Assembly (NCBI GenBank): GCA_964425915.1
Contig: CAYROO010000003.1
Location: forward strand, 186,001 to 250,000
Length of the DNA stretch: 64,000 bases
From: Polycyclovorans sp964425915
GTDB lineage: Bacteria > Pseudomonadota > Gammaproteobacteria > Nevskiales > Nevskiaceae
Direction of reading: 5' to 3'
Shown: piece after piece, positions 35,596 to 44,242 of the stretch
Numbering within the stretch: position 1 is the stretch's first letter
Layout: every line of letters begins with the position of its first letter
The notes under the pieces: model-generated
The model's database searches: none
Told to the model about the DNA's origin: nothing
Seen by the model: the letters and a program-made list of their open reading frames with translations, nothing else
Program-made: the position numbers and the translations under genes

Positions 35596-36497
35596 CGCGC
35601 CAGCGGCCGGGTGTCACCCGCGGCGGCGTCCATACGCAGGCGCTGGGAGCGACAGACGAATCGCAGCACTTCGCCGGTTTGACGGCCGATCGGCGCACCG
35701 AGACTGAGCGCGCCCTCGCCGGTCAACAGCTGCCGGTCCTTGCGCAGGGCCACCTCCTCTCCGCCACCGGTGAGTACCCAGGTGCCATTTCGGCTGTCAT
35801 CCTGAAAGTAAAAGCGTCCCTTCTCGTAAACGATGCGGCCGTGCTGCCGCGAGGCCCCCTCGGCCGCGACCTGGATGGCGCAGTCGCTACTGCGCCCGAG
35901 GAGCAGCGGACAATCGGCCGCGCGGAAGCGGCGGTCCTGTCCACGAACTCGCAGGATGATCTCGGTGAATACCGCATCACCCACATCGAGTGGCGACGCC
36001 ATTCGCGTCTCCTGCGCGGCCTCGGATTCCCGAGGGTGCAGCAGGTAGAGACCCTCACCCAAGCGCCGCAGCGCCTCCATGGGGGGCAACTGAGGATCCA
36101 ACGGAAACAGGTTATCGAGCACCCCAATGCCCTCGGAGGGCACCCGCAACACGGCGCCTGCCAGGCGATGGATCCAAGCCCCGTGAGCACGTCCTTGGGC
36201 ATCGAACTCGGTCGGACCGGCGCCAATAACCAGCCGAACCTCGCCGGCCCCGGCATCTGCCTGCAATTTCAGGTGGCTGTCCACCGCGGTCAGCAGCTGC
36301 AGTGCAAACTGACGCGCCGCGGCCGGCGTGCCGAACGTGAGTAGCAACTGCCGGGGTAGCGCCGACAGCTGACGACCGCCAGCGGCGACGGCGGCGGCGG
36401 CCAGGCGGCGCATCAACAGGTCATCGACAACCGCCACGCCCCGCTGCTCTCGGCCTGGGTCGGCAAACTCAGCCAGCAACAACACCGTGATAGCCAT
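35592..36497 (-). CDS. FHA-domain protein with a cyclase-like N-terminus
   Basis: A 301-aa protein. The C-terminal FHA domain (about 200-290) has CPLLLGRSSDCAIQV, SRQHGRIVYEKGRFYFQD and SRNGTWV, the phosphothreonine-binding pattern. The first 165 residues (AITVLLLAEFADPG.., LTFGTPAAARQFALQLL) resemble a degenerate class III nucleotide cyclase domain, but the metal-binding Asp pair is not evident, so catalysis is unlikely. A signalling adaptor role is inferred. Coupled to rssA by an ATGA overlap. Confidence 0.8.
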   Translation of the reverse strand: MAITVLLLAEFADPGREQRGVAVVDDLLMRRLAAAAVAAGGRQLSALPRQLLLTFGTPAAARQFALQLLTAVDSHLKLQADAGAGEVRLVIGAGPTEFDAQGRAHGAWIHRLAGAVLRVPSEGIGVLDNLFPLDPQLPPMEALRRLGEGLYLLHPRESEAAQETRMASPLDVGDAVFTEIILRVRGQDRRFRAADCPLLLGRSSDCAIQVAAEGASRQHGRIVYEKGRFYFQDDSRNGTWVLTGGGEEVALRKDRQLLTGEGALSLGAPIGRQTGEVLRFVCRSQRLRMDAAAGDTRPLAR

Positions 36498-36529
36498 GGG
36501 GTCGTCGGCAGTCAAATATGCGCCCGAGC

Positions 36530-37531
36530 TTACCGGTCGCCCGACAGCTGGACCAGCGTGCGTCCCACCGTCGTGCCGGCCACCTGCTCCTCGCAGGCGG
36601 CTGTCAGGTCGTCCAGACCCACCGTGCGGGTGACCAGGCGCTCCAGGTGACGCAGCTTCCAGGGACCCGCCAGCTGCGTCCAGATCGCTTCCCGCCAGGG
36701 GCGCGGCACCTCCACCGAGTGAATACCCAGCAGCGACACACCGCGCAGAATCAGCGGCATCACGGTGGTATTGAGGAGATGGCTCTGGGCGAGCCCTATA
36801 CAGCCAATGTTGCCCCAGGGCTTCACCGTGCGCGTCAGCCAGGTCAGCGTATCGCCGCCAAGATTGTCGACCGCGCCGCCCCACAGTGCCGTCTCCATTG
36901 GCTTGCTACCCAGCTCGACCGCCTGGCGCGCGACCACCGCATGCGCGCCGAGCCCCTTCAGATACTCGCCATGGGTATCCGCCTTGCCAGTGATCGCATG
37001 GACCTCAAAACCGGCCTGACTGAACAGATCGATGGCAATCCCGCCAACGCCACCGGTGGGACCGGTCACGGCGATGGGGCCCATCTCGGGCGCCTGATGA
37101 TTTTCCAGCATGCGGCGCAGCGCCAGCGCGGCGGTAAAGCCCGCCGTGCCGATGGCGGCGACGTCGCGCAGGCTCAACCCGTCGGGCACCCGCACCACCG
37201 CCTCGGCCGGCACCCGCGCCAGCTCGGAGAACCCGCCGTCGAGCAACTCGCCGAGGTTGCAGCCTGTGACCAGCACCCGATCACCTGAACGGTAGTCAGG
37301 GCTGTCGCTGCTGACCACGATCCCGGAAAGGTCGATCCCGGCGACCCGCGGGAACGCGCGCATGATGCGCCCCTTGCCGCTGACCGCCAGCGCATCCTTG
37401 TAATTGATGCCGGACCAGGCGACGCGAATGACCACCTCGCCGGGGTTGAGTTGATCTAGGGTGATCGACTCCACCACCGCACGGGTGGACTTGCCCTCCT
37501 GGTGGATACGCATTGCACGAAATGCCGTCAT
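36530..37531 (-). CDS. acuI: AcuI/YhdH-type acryloyl-CoA (quinone-like) reductase
   Basis: Zinc-free medium-chain dehydrogenase/reductase of 333 aa. WSGINYKDALAVSGKGRIMR, FPRVAGIDLSGIVVSS, GTAGFTAALALRRMLENH and VTGPTGGVGGIAIDLF are motifs of the YhdH/AcuI subgroup, which reduces acryloyl-CoA with NADPH. Substrate assignment rests on the subgroup only. Divergent from pdxH across 49 bp. Confidence 0.88.
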   Translation of the reverse strand: MTAFRAMRIHQEGKSTRAVVESITLDQLNPGEVVIRVAWSGINYKDALAVSGKGRIMRAFPRVAGIDLSGIVVSSDSPDYRSGDRVLVTGCNLGELLDGGFSELARVPAEAVVRVPDGLSLRDVAAIGTAGFTAALALRRMLENHQAPEMGPIAVTGPTGGVGGIAIDLFSQAGFEVHAITGKADTHGEYLKGLGAHAVVARQAVELGSKPMETALWGGAVDNLGGDTLTWLTRTVKPWGNIGCIGLAQSHLLNTTVMPLILRGVSLLGIHSVEVPRPWREAIWTQLAGPWKLRHLERLVTRTVGLDDLTAACEEQVAGTTVGRTLVQLSGDR

Positions 37532-37580
37532 GTTCTGAGTCCGTCAGAATGAGTGGACCCCGATTCTGCCAGAGCCCTCC

Positions 37581-38201
37581 ATGGCCCAGTACACCCGGAA
37601 CCCGCCGCTCAATGCCGAAGACCTGTCACCCGACCCCCTGGCGCAATTCGCGCAGTGGCTGACGGCGGCGCGTGAAATCGGCCAGCTCGAACCCACCGCC
37701 TTTGCGCTGGCCACGGCCACCCCCGAAGGCGTGCCCAGCAGTCGCATTGTGCTGTTCAAGGGTCTGCATGAGGGGGCCTTGTGCTTCTACACCGACTATC
37801 GTGGCCGCAAAGCGGGTGAGCTTGATGCCAACCCGCGCGCTGCGGCGACCTTCTGGTGGGACCAACTGGAGCGCCAGGTCCGGTTCGAAGGCGCGATCGC
37901 CCGACTACCCCGCGCCGTGTCCGAAGCCTATTTCGCCAGCCGGCCGCGCGCCTCCCAGTTGGGCGCGCACACCAGCCGACAGTCCGCGGTGGTGGCCGAC
38001 CGTGCCGAGCTCGATGCGCGGCTGGCGGAGACCGAGCGTCGCTTTCTCGACCAGGCAGTGCCGCTACCCGAACACTGGGGGGGCTATGGTCTGCTACCAC
38101 ACAGCGTGGAATTTTGGCAGGGTCGCGGCGGTCGATTCCATGACCGGCTGCGCTATCAGCGTTCCGCAGACGGTTGGCGGATCGAACGGTTGGAGCCCTG
38201 A
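37581..38201 (+). CDS. pdxH: pyridoxamine 5'-phosphate oxidase
   Basis: FMN enzyme of 206 aa that makes pyridoxal 5'-phosphate from PNP or PMP. EPTAFALATATPEGVPSSRI, VLFKGLHEGALCFYTDYRGR and ASRPRASQLGAHTSRQSAVV are diagnostic, and the end (GRGGRFHDRLRY..WRIERLEP) matches the conserved C-terminus. Ribosome site is weak. The downstream gene starts 77 bp later. Confidence 0.96.
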   Translation: MAQYTRNPPLNAEDLSPDPLAQFAQWLTAAREIGQLEPTAFALATATPEGVPSSRIVLFKGLHEGALCFYTDYRGRKAGELDANPRAAATFWWDQLERQVRFEGAIARLPRAVSEAYFASRPRASQLGAHTSRQSAVVADRAELDARLAETERRFLDQAVPLPEHWGGYGLLPHSVEFWQGRGGRFHDRLRYQRSADGWRIERLEP

Positions 38202-38245
38202 CGCCGGGTTCCCCGATAGTTCAGGCTCGACTCAGCTGACCGCCG

Positions 38246-38251
38246 TATGAT
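38246..38251 (+). promoter_or_regulatory. possible -10 box for the M48 peptidase gene
   Basis: TATGAT lies 28 bp before the ATG of the peptidase gene, between pdxH and that gene. A convincing -35 at 16-18 bp upstream is missing, so this is tentative. An AGAGGA ribosome site follows at about 38263-38268. Confidence 0.25.
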
Positions 38252-38278
38252 CGGGTGCATCTAGAGGACTTTTCGACC

Positions 38279-39058
38279 ATGCAGAAAACCCTGCTTGCCG
38301 GGCTGACCGCCCTGCTCACCGTGACCATTACCGCGGCCTGCACCACCTCACCCACGGGTCGCACACAGCTGCGGCTGGTCGGCGACGAACAGTTGGCTCA
38401 GATGGGGGCGACGGCCTTCGCCGAAATGAAGCAGAAGATGCCGACCGCGACCTCCGCCAGCGCGCGCGGCTACGTCGAATGTGTATCGCGTGCAATTACC
38501 GCGCAGGTGCCGGCCCGGATCGCCTGGGAAGTGCAGACTTTCGAGAGCAAAGAAGTGAACGCCTTTGCCCTCCCGGGCGGCAAGATCGGGGTCTATACCG
38601 GCCTGATGAAGGTGGCGAGCACGCCGGACCAGCTGGCGGCGGTGATCGGTCACGAGGTCGCCCATGTGCTGGCCGGACACTCGGCTTCGCGGGTCTCCAA
38701 CGAGATCGCCACCCAGTTCGGCATGCAGATCTTTTCGGCGACCACCGGCTACAACCCGGAACTGATCGGTGTTGGCGCCAATCTGCTGGTGCTGTTGCCG
38801 TTCTCGCGGGGCGACGAGTCGGAGGCTGACATTCTGGGACTGGACTACATGGCCCGCGCAGGCTTTGATCCACGTGCGGCCATCACTCTGTGGCAGAACA
38901 TGGCCGCGGCCAGCGGAGGCAAGTCGCCGGCTGAGTTCATGTCGACGCACCCTTCGCACGACACCCGGATCCGCGATATCGCGGCCCAGCTGGATCGCGT
39001 GATGCCGCTCTATGAGCAGGCACGTGCGGCAGGACGTCGCCCGGCATGTAAAGCCTGA
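38279..39058 (+). CDS. M48 family metallopeptidase lipoprotein (LoiP/YcaL-like)
   Basis: Periplasmic zinc metalloprotease of 259 aa. A lipoprotein signal ends in TITAACTT (Cys about 21). The zinc site HEVAHVLAGH is followed by the third ligand in RGDESEADILGLDYMARAG. FALPGGKIGVYTGLM and the C-terminal STHPSHDTRI are typical. It is probably involved in outer-membrane protein quality control, as known for E. coli LoiP/YcaL. Convergent with the OppF-like gene. Confidence 0.93.
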   Translation: MQKTLLAGLTALLTVTITAACTTSPTGRTQLRLVGDEQLAQMGATAFAEMKQKMPTATSASARGYVECVSRAITAQVPARIAWEVQTFESKEVNAFALPGGKIGVYTGLMKVASTPDQLAAVIGHEVAHVLAGHSASRVSNEIATQFGMQIFSATTGYNPELIGVGANLLVLLPFSRGDESEADILGLDYMARAGFDPRAAITLWQNMAAASGGKSPAEFMSTHPSHDTRIRDIAAQLDRVMPLYEQARAAGRRPACKA

Positions 39059-39101
39059 AGCGGCGGACCTGGCCAGGGCCTTGGTGGCCCCACAGCGCCG
39101 C

Positions 39102-40112
39102 TCAAACAGTCTCGGCAAGCGCCTCGCCAGCGACGAAATGACAGGCGGCTGCCGCACCCGGCCCGGTGCGATTGAGCCCAGGCACCCGACGGCTGCAGTC
39201 ATCCTCCACCATCGGACAGCGGGAGGCGAATACGCAGCCCGGCGGCGGTGAAGTCGCCGACGGCAGTTCGCCGGCCAGCGCGGACAGGCTGCGACCTTGA
39301 CCGGGTACCGCGGCCATCAGGGCCCGCGTGTAAGGATGCCGGGGCGTAGAGAACAAGCGCTCCGCCGGCGCCTGCTCCATCACCCGGCCGAGATACATCA
39401 CCATCACCCGATGGGCGAGGTGGCGTACCACCGCCAGGTCATGGGCGATGAACAACAAGGCGAGGCCGCGCTCGCGCTGCAGATCGGCCAACAGGTTGAT
39501 GATCTGGGCCTGTACCGATACGTCCAGCGCCGAAACCGGCTCGTCGCAGATCAACACCCGCGGCTCCACCACCAGCGCGCGCGCGATGCCCACCCGCTGG
39601 CACTGACCACCGGAGAACTCGTGGGGGTAGCGATGGCGCAGCGCAGGCGACAGCCCCACCCGCGCCATCCATTGCTGCACCCGTTCCGCCCTGGCGGCGG
39701 CCGACAACTCGGGGGCGAGCGCCCGCAAAGGCTCCTCGATGATCTGACCCACCGTCATCCGCGGGTCGAGACTGGCGAGGGGATCCTGGAATACGAACTG
39801 CACGGCCCGACGCTGCGCCCGCCAGCGTGCGGCTGTTGCGCCCACCATCTCCTCCTCGCCGATGCGGATCGAGCCCGAAGTCGCAGGCTGCAAGCCAACC
39901 AGCGCGCGGGCCAGGGTGGATTTGCCGCTCCCCGATTCACCCACCACGCCCAGGGTTTCCCCAGGCGCGAGGTCGAAGCTGAGGTCGTCGACCGCCCGAA
40001 CTACGCCGCCCTGCTGCCACGGCCAACCCGCCGCCAGCGGGTAGTGCACCCGCAGGCGACGGACCCGAAGGCTCGGCATTGACACATTCGCCGCCGGGAC
40101 GGGGGCAGGCAC
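39102..40112 (-). CDS. oligopeptide/dipeptide-type ABC transporter ATPase (OppF/DppF-like), orphan
   Basis: ATPase of up to 336 aa. Walker A is GVVGESGSGKST, signature HEFSGGQCQRVGIARAL, Walker B VLICDEPVSALD. The C-terminal extension with PRHPYTRALMAAVPG and a Cys-containing motif (GCVFASRCPMVEDDC) is the oligopeptide-ABC signature. No permease, binding protein or OppD is next to it, so it must work with genes elsewhere. The start may be the GTG at 40112 or the ATG at 40079 (MPSLRVRRLRV); neither has a clear ribosome site. Confidence 0.88.
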   Translation of the reverse strand: MPAPVPAANVSMPSLRVRRLRVHYPLAAGWPWQQGGVVRAVDDLSFDLAPGETLGVVGESGSGKSTLARALVGLQPATSGSIRIGEEEMVGATAARWRAQRRAVQFVFQDPLASLDPRMTVGQIIEEPLRALAPELSAAARAERVQQWMARVGLSPALRHRYPHEFSGGQCQRVGIARALVVEPRVLICDEPVSALDVSVQAQIINLLADLQRERGLALLFIAHDLAVVRHLAHRVMVMYLGRVMEQAPAERLFSTPRHPYTRALMAAVPGQGRSLSALAGELPSATSPPPGCVFASRCPMVEDDCSRRVPGLNRTGPGAAAACHFVAGEALAETV

Positions 40113-40117
40113 GGCCT

Positions 40118-40603
40118 TTACTGCAGCAGGCTGCGCAGCATCCAGGCGGTCTTTTCGTGCACCTGCAGTCGCTGGGTCAGCAGATCGGCAGTCACCTCGT
40201 CATCACCCGCCTCGGCCAGCGGGAACACGGAGCGCGCGGTCTTGGCGCAGGATTCGTGGGCTTTCACCAGCTGTTTGACCATATCCATTGCCTCGGGCAC
40301 CCCGGTCTCCTCCTCGATGCTGGAAAGCTCGGCGTATTGGCGGTAGGAGCCGGGCGCCGGAAACCCCAGCGCGCGGATCCGTTCCGCCACTTCATCGACC
40401 GCCGTGGCGGACTCCATGTAGTGCCCCTCGAACATGGTGTGCAGGGTGTTGAACATCGGCCCGGTCACGTTCCAGTGGAAATTGTGGGTCTTGAGATAGA
40501 GCGTGTATTCGTCGGCCAGCAGACGGCTCAATCCCTGCGCGATGTCGGCGCGGCTGTCCTTGGAAATCCCAACGTCGATCTTGGGTGCCTTGACCTTTGC
40601 CAT
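40118..40603 (-). CDS. dps: Dps-family DNA-protecting ferritin-like protein
   Basis: Dodecameric ferritin-like protein of 161 aa that binds and oxidises iron and protects DNA in stress. Ferroxidase residues are in LKTHNFHWNVTGPMF and MFEGHYMESATAVDEVAERI, with the expected H(10-11)H..D..E pattern. A basic N-terminus (MAKVKAPKID) may bind DNA. The ATG at 40603 has an AAGGAG ribosome site, so the longer in-frame extension is rejected. The upstream 90 bp is AT-rich; no OxyR box could be recognised with certainty. Confidence 0.94.
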   Translation of the reverse strand: MAKVKAPKIDVGISKDSRADIAQGLSRLLADEYTLYLKTHNFHWNVTGPMFNTLHTMFEGHYMESATAVDEVAERIRALGFPAPGSYRQYAELSSIEEETGVPEAMDMVKQLVKAHESCAKTARSVFPLAEAGDDEVTADLLTQRLQVHEKTAWMLRSLLQ

Positions 40604-40696
40604 GACGAACTCCTTCTCTTTCAATTGGTTGCTGCAGGGTACGGCATTAAGGTCCATCGTTCAAATAAATAATGGAGATGCCTTCCATAGTTTTAC
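40604..40696 (-). promoter_or_regulatory. AT-rich leader upstream of dps
   Basis: This 93-bp gap between two leftward genes is AT-rich (AATAAATAATGG near 40664-40676, TTTTACTC near 40691). It probably holds the dps promoter and stress control sites. No box pair with good spacing could be assigned. Confidence 0.35.
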
Positions 40697-41665
40697 TCAA
40701 TCGCTCATCTGCAGGCGCGCATGATGATAGCCGAGGAAGATGTTTGCGCTGTCGATGTTGGGTGCCCAGCCGAAGCGACGTCGAAACAGACTGTCGTCGA
40801 GCACCACCGGATATCGGAAATAGTCGAGCAGATGCGGCGGAAACAGCATGCGGTCGCCCGCCACTCGCGCCATCGCGCGAAGAAACACGGCCGCCACCGG
40901 CAGCACCGGCAGTCGCATTGCACCGCAGGCGATTACCGCAGCCTGCAGCGGAACCGGCTCATCGGAAGCCACGTTGTAGACCCCCGGCCGGTTCACCTCA
41001 TAGGCGCGCAACAGGGCCGCCGCCATATCGTCGACATGGAGGAACTGCATCGGTGGCGAATACCCCAGCACCACCGGGACCACCGGGCGACGCAGCAGCA
41101 GCGCCACCGTGTTGCGAACCCCCGGCCCCACCACATTGCAAGCCCGCAGCAGGGTGAGGTTCAGCGACGGGTGCTGGCTGCCGTAGTGCTCGGCGAGCCG
41201 CTCCAGCTCCACGGCATCCAGCAAGTCGCCGCTGCGATCGTCCGCACGGCCGGCAAACCCCTCGACGATCAGCGCCGGGTTGTCGGGCCTTGCGCCGTAC
41301 ACCAGATAGGTGCTGTGCAGCACCACCTGCGACACCGCGTGCTCACAGCAGAGATCGAGCAGGCGGCGGGTCCCCAGCACATTGGCGTTGTATCGGGCGA
41401 TGCGCGTCTGCTCGTGCGTGAACACTCGCCCGACGTGTATGAGCGCATCAATCCGGTGCTGTCGGAAGACCTCGGCAAAGCCCTGTCGTCCCATATCGAT
41501 GTGGTAGGACGCCACAGCCTCAGGCAAATGCGCCTGCCGCCGAACATCCGCCGCCACCACCTGGGCGCGACCGGCGAGACCTTGCACAACACGCCGCGCC
41601 AAGGCGCCGGCAGCGCCCGTGACCAGGACAGTCGGCAAGGCATCGGCGCGTTTGGCGGTGGTCAT
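40697..41665 (-). CDS. extended SDR, epimerase/dehydratase-like, without the usual catalytic YxxxK
   Basis: NAD(P)-binding protein of 322 aa. The dinucleotide motif VLVTGAAGALARRVV is at residues 13-27, and YNANVLGTRRLLDLC, LHSTYLVYGARPDN, LRACNVVGPG and YSPPMQFLHVDDMAAALL follow as in NAD-dependent epimerases. The expected YxxxK helix reads DLLDAVELERLAEHY, lacking both Tyr and Lys, so normal redox catalysis is doubtful. It could be an atypical reductase or a binding protein. The ABC exporter gene ends 67 bp upstream. Confidence 0.8.
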   Translation of the reverse strand: MTTAKRADALPTVLVTGAAGALARRVVQGLAGRAQVVAADVRRQAHLPEAVASYHIDMGRQGFAEVFRQHRIDALIHVGRVFTHEQTRIARYNANVLGTRRLLDLCCEHAVSQVVLHSTYLVYGARPDNPALIVEGFAGRADDRSGDLLDAVELERLAEHYGSQHPSLNLTLLRACNVVGPGVRNTVALLLRRPVVPVVLGYSPPMQFLHVDDMAAALLRAYEVNRPGVYNVASDEPVPLQAAVIACGAMRLPVLPVAAVFLRAMARVAGDRMLFPPHLLDYFRYPVVLDDSLFRRRFGWAPNIDSANIFLGYHHARLQMSD

Positions 41666-41732
41666 GGCAGCCCGGGCGGTTCAGTTGCTGAAACCGTATG
41701 CGAAAACCGGGCCGGGCGACAGAGGGTTCTGC

Positions 41733-43547
41733 TCACTCGGCATCGGGGTCGGCCTGCTGCAAACGCCACATCCGCGCGTAGGCGCCGCCCTGCGCAAGCA
41801 ACTCAGCATGGCTGCCCCGCTCCAGCACCTGGCCTGCTTCCAGCACCAGAATCTCGTCAGCGTCAGTCACGGTGGAGAGCCGGTGCGCGATCACCAAGGT
41901 GGTGCGCGATCGCGCCGCGCCCCTGAGCGCTGCCAGGATGGACTGTTCTGCCGCCGAGTCGAGTGAAGACGTGGCTTCATCGAGAATGAGAACGGGGGGA
42001 TCCTTGAGCAAGGCGCGGGCGATCGCCACCCGCTGGCGCTCGCCGCCGGACAGCTTGAGGCCGCGCTCACCCACGGGGGTTTCCAGCCCTTGCGGCAGCC
42101 GCTCAACGAAGCTGCGCAGGTGCGCCTGGTCGATCGCTGACCACAGGGCCGCATCGTCAGCGCCTGTATCGCCGTAGCGCAGGTTGTCGCCCAGCGTGGC
42201 GTTGAACAACACCGTGTCCTGCGGCACCACGCCGATCTGCCGGCGCAGCTCGGACAGGGACCACTGGCGTACGTCGAGACCGCCCACTTCAATCGCCCCC
42301 TGGTCAACGTCGTAGAAGCGGAACAACAGCCGTGCCAGAGTCGATTTCCCCGAACCGCTGGCGCCGACAATGGCCAGCTTGCCCCCGGCTGGCACCTCGA
42401 AACTGACGCCCGCCAGCACCCGGCGGTCTGCGCTGTAGCCGAACCGCACATCGCTGAAACGGAGCGACACCTGTCGTGATGGCGGCGGCGAGATGCCCCC
42501 GGTATCACTGATGGCTGGGCTGCGGTCGAGCAGGCCGAACATCCGTCCCATGTCGGTCAGGGCCCGTCGGATCTCGCGATAGACAAAGCCCAACAAATTG
42601 AGCGGGATGAACAGCTGCAGCATGAAGGCGTTCACCGCCACGAAATCGCCCTGGGTCAGATGCCCGGCAGCGACACCCTTGGCGGCGAGCACCATCATCG
42701 CCGTCATCGCCACCGCGATGATCAGCGCCTGTCCGCTGTTGAGGCCGGCCAGGGTGCTTCGACTGCGGACCTGGGCCTGCTCCCACTGCGCCAGCGCGCG
42801 ATCGTAGGCGTCGACCTCGAAGGCCTCATTGTTGAAGTATTTGACCGTCTCATAGTTGATCAGGCTGTCGATGGCGCGCGTGTTGGCATCGGCATCGAGT
42901 TGGTTCGCTTCACGCAGAAACTGCGTACGCCAGCGGGTGACGGCCACCGAGAAGCCGACGTAGGCCACCACCGCGACCACCGTGATCGCTGCAAACGCGG
43001 GCCCGTAGGCGGTCAACAGAATGCCGGCGACGAGTGCGATCTCCAGCAGGGTCGGCAGGATGTTGAACAGCATGAACCGAAGTAGGAAGCTGATCCCGGC
43101 CATGCCCCGCTCCAGGTCACGGGACAAGCCCCCAGTGCGTCGCTCCAGATGAAACGCCAGTTCCAGCCGATGAAGATGACGCAGCACTCGCCCCGCTGCG
43201 CGACGCACCACGCGTTCGCCCACCCGGCCGAACAGCACATCGCGCAACTCCCCGAACAGGATGCTGGCCAGGCGCAGGGCGCCATACCCCAGCAACAGCC
43301 CCAAGGGTACGACCACGAGCGTATCGACACCGCCGCCACCATCGAGCGCATCGACCAGACGCTTCATCAGCAGGGGTAGGGCCACGGTGGCCAGTTTCGC
43401 CGCCACCAGGCAGGACAGCGCCAGCAGCACGCGGGCCCAGAACGGTTTGAGATCCGGCAGCAGCCGGCCGAGGATGCGCCAATCGACCGCGTTGGGGTCT
43501 ATCGCCTCGTCGTCAGGAAGCGGGCGCCCCGGCCCGAGGCCGCGCAC
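41733..43547 (-). CDS. Atm1-type ABC exporter (fused permease-ATPase)
   Basis: Half-transporter of 604 aa with an N-terminal six-helix domain (about 35-330) and an ATPase. SLINYETVKYFNNEAFEVDAY is the signature of the mitochondrial Atm1/bacterial heavy-metal/glutathione-conjugate exporter group. Walker A is IVGASGSGKSTLARLLF, signature KLSGGERQRVAIARALL, Walker B VLILDEATSSLD. Expected to export glutathione-linked compounds across the inner membrane. The start is a GTG at 43547, 2 bp after the CBS gene stop, so the two are co-transcribed. Confidence 0.9.
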   Translation of the reverse strand: MRGLGPGRPLPDDEAIDPNAVDWRILGRLLPDLKPFWARVLLALSCLVAAKLATVALPLLMKRLVDALDGGGGVDTLVVVPLGLLLGYGALRLASILFGELRDVLFGRVGERVVRRAAGRVLRHLHRLELAFHLERRTGGLSRDLERGMAGISFLLRFMLFNILPTLLEIALVAGILLTAYGPAFAAITVVAVVAYVGFSVAVTRWRTQFLREANQLDADANTRAIDSLINYETVKYFNNEAFEVDAYDRALAQWEQAQVRSRSTLAGLNSGQALIIAVAMTAMMVLAAKGVAAGHLTQGDFVAVNAFMLQLFIPLNLLGFVYREIRRALTDMGRMFGLLDRSPAISDTGGISPPPSRQVSLRFSDVRFGYSADRRVLAGVSFEVPAGGKLAIVGASGSGKSTLARLLFRFYDVDQGAIEVGGLDVRQWSLSELRRQIGVVPQDTVLFNATLGDNLRYGDTGADDAALWSAIDQAHLRSFVERLPQGLETPVGERGLKLSGGERQRVAIARALLKDPPVLILDEATSSLDSAAEQSILAALRGAARSRTTLVIAHRLSTVTDADEILVLEAGQVLERGSHAELLAQGGAYARMWRLQQADPDAE

Positions 43548-43549
43548 GG

Positions 43550-43954
43550 TCAGGAAAGCGAGTCGATCGCCTTCAGCACGTCGGAGCGGGAGATCTGGCC
43601 CACCAGCCGCTGATGGTGGACCACCGGATAACGCTTGTAGGGCGATGTAAAGAACATCTGCGCCACTTCGAGAATGCTGGTGTCGGCTTCGACGGTCACC
43701 GGACTACGGGACATGAAGTCCTCGACCTTGCCACTCAGTTCATCGTGGTAGGCCGCGTTGAGCGCGACCTTCATGCAGTCTTTCTCGGAGAGAATGCCAA
43801 TGATGTTGCTGAGCTGGTCGACCACGGGGGCACCAGAGACCCCGGCACGTACCAGCTTGCGGATCGCTTCGAAGATGGACATGTCGGGCGAGAACGTCAC
43901 CAGCGAGGCCGACATGAATTCCCGGACCGATATGTCGCGCAACGAACGTGTCAT
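43550..43954 (-). CDS. two-CBS-domain protein
   Basis: A 134-aa protein made of two CBS domains: first with VREFMSASLVTFSPDMSIFE and GIPV-like ISGAPVVD (VSGAPVVDQLSNIIGILSEK), second with VEDFMSRSPVTVEADTSILE and YPVVHHQRLVGQISRSDVLK. Such stand-alone CBS pairs bind adenine nucleotides and sense energy state. It is followed directly by the Atm1-type exporter, so regulation of that transporter is possible but unproven. Confidence 0.9.
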   Translation of the reverse strand: MTRSLRDISVREFMSASLVTFSPDMSIFEAIRKLVRAGVSGAPVVDQLSNIIGILSEKDCMKVALNAAYHDELSGKVEDFMSRSPVTVEADTSILEVAQMFFTSPYKRYPVVHHQRLVGQISRSDVLKAIDSLS

Positions 43955-43981
43955 CCGATAGCTCCCCTCTTGCCCACCGTG

Positions 43982-44173
43982 TCAGGACTGTTCGCGCACG
44001 GCTTCGAGCTGCTTGGCGCGGGCGTCACATGGATTCTTGCAAACGCCGCAGGCGTCGCCGCCCAGGCCACCGCAGCTGCCCTTGAGTGTTTTGCCCGCCA
44101 CCAGCCAGCCGATGGCCAGGCCGATGACAGCCAAGCTGAACACAAAGAAGGTTACGGCGAATGTGGCGAGCAT
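43982..44173 (-). CDS. nqrM: NqrM, Na+-NQR maturation factor
   Basis: A 63-aa protein with one N-terminal membrane helix (about 4-26) and the Cys pattern KGSCGGLGGDACGVCKNPCD. This matches NqrM (DUF539), which is needed to insert the Cys-bound iron centre shared by NqrD and NqrE. It is usually found beside nqrF, often with apbE between. Here it lies about 530 bp from nqrF, with a tandem repeat array in that space and no apbE. Confidence 0.9.
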   Translation of the reverse strand: MLATFAVTFFVFSLAVIGLAIGWLVAGKTLKGSCGGLGGDACGVCKNPCDARAKQLEAVREQS

Positions 44174-44242
44174 GCGGATAGTTTACCGCGACTCGGGGGA
44201 TCGGCGGGCGCAACCGGGCATCACATCCACCTGAGGGCTCGC

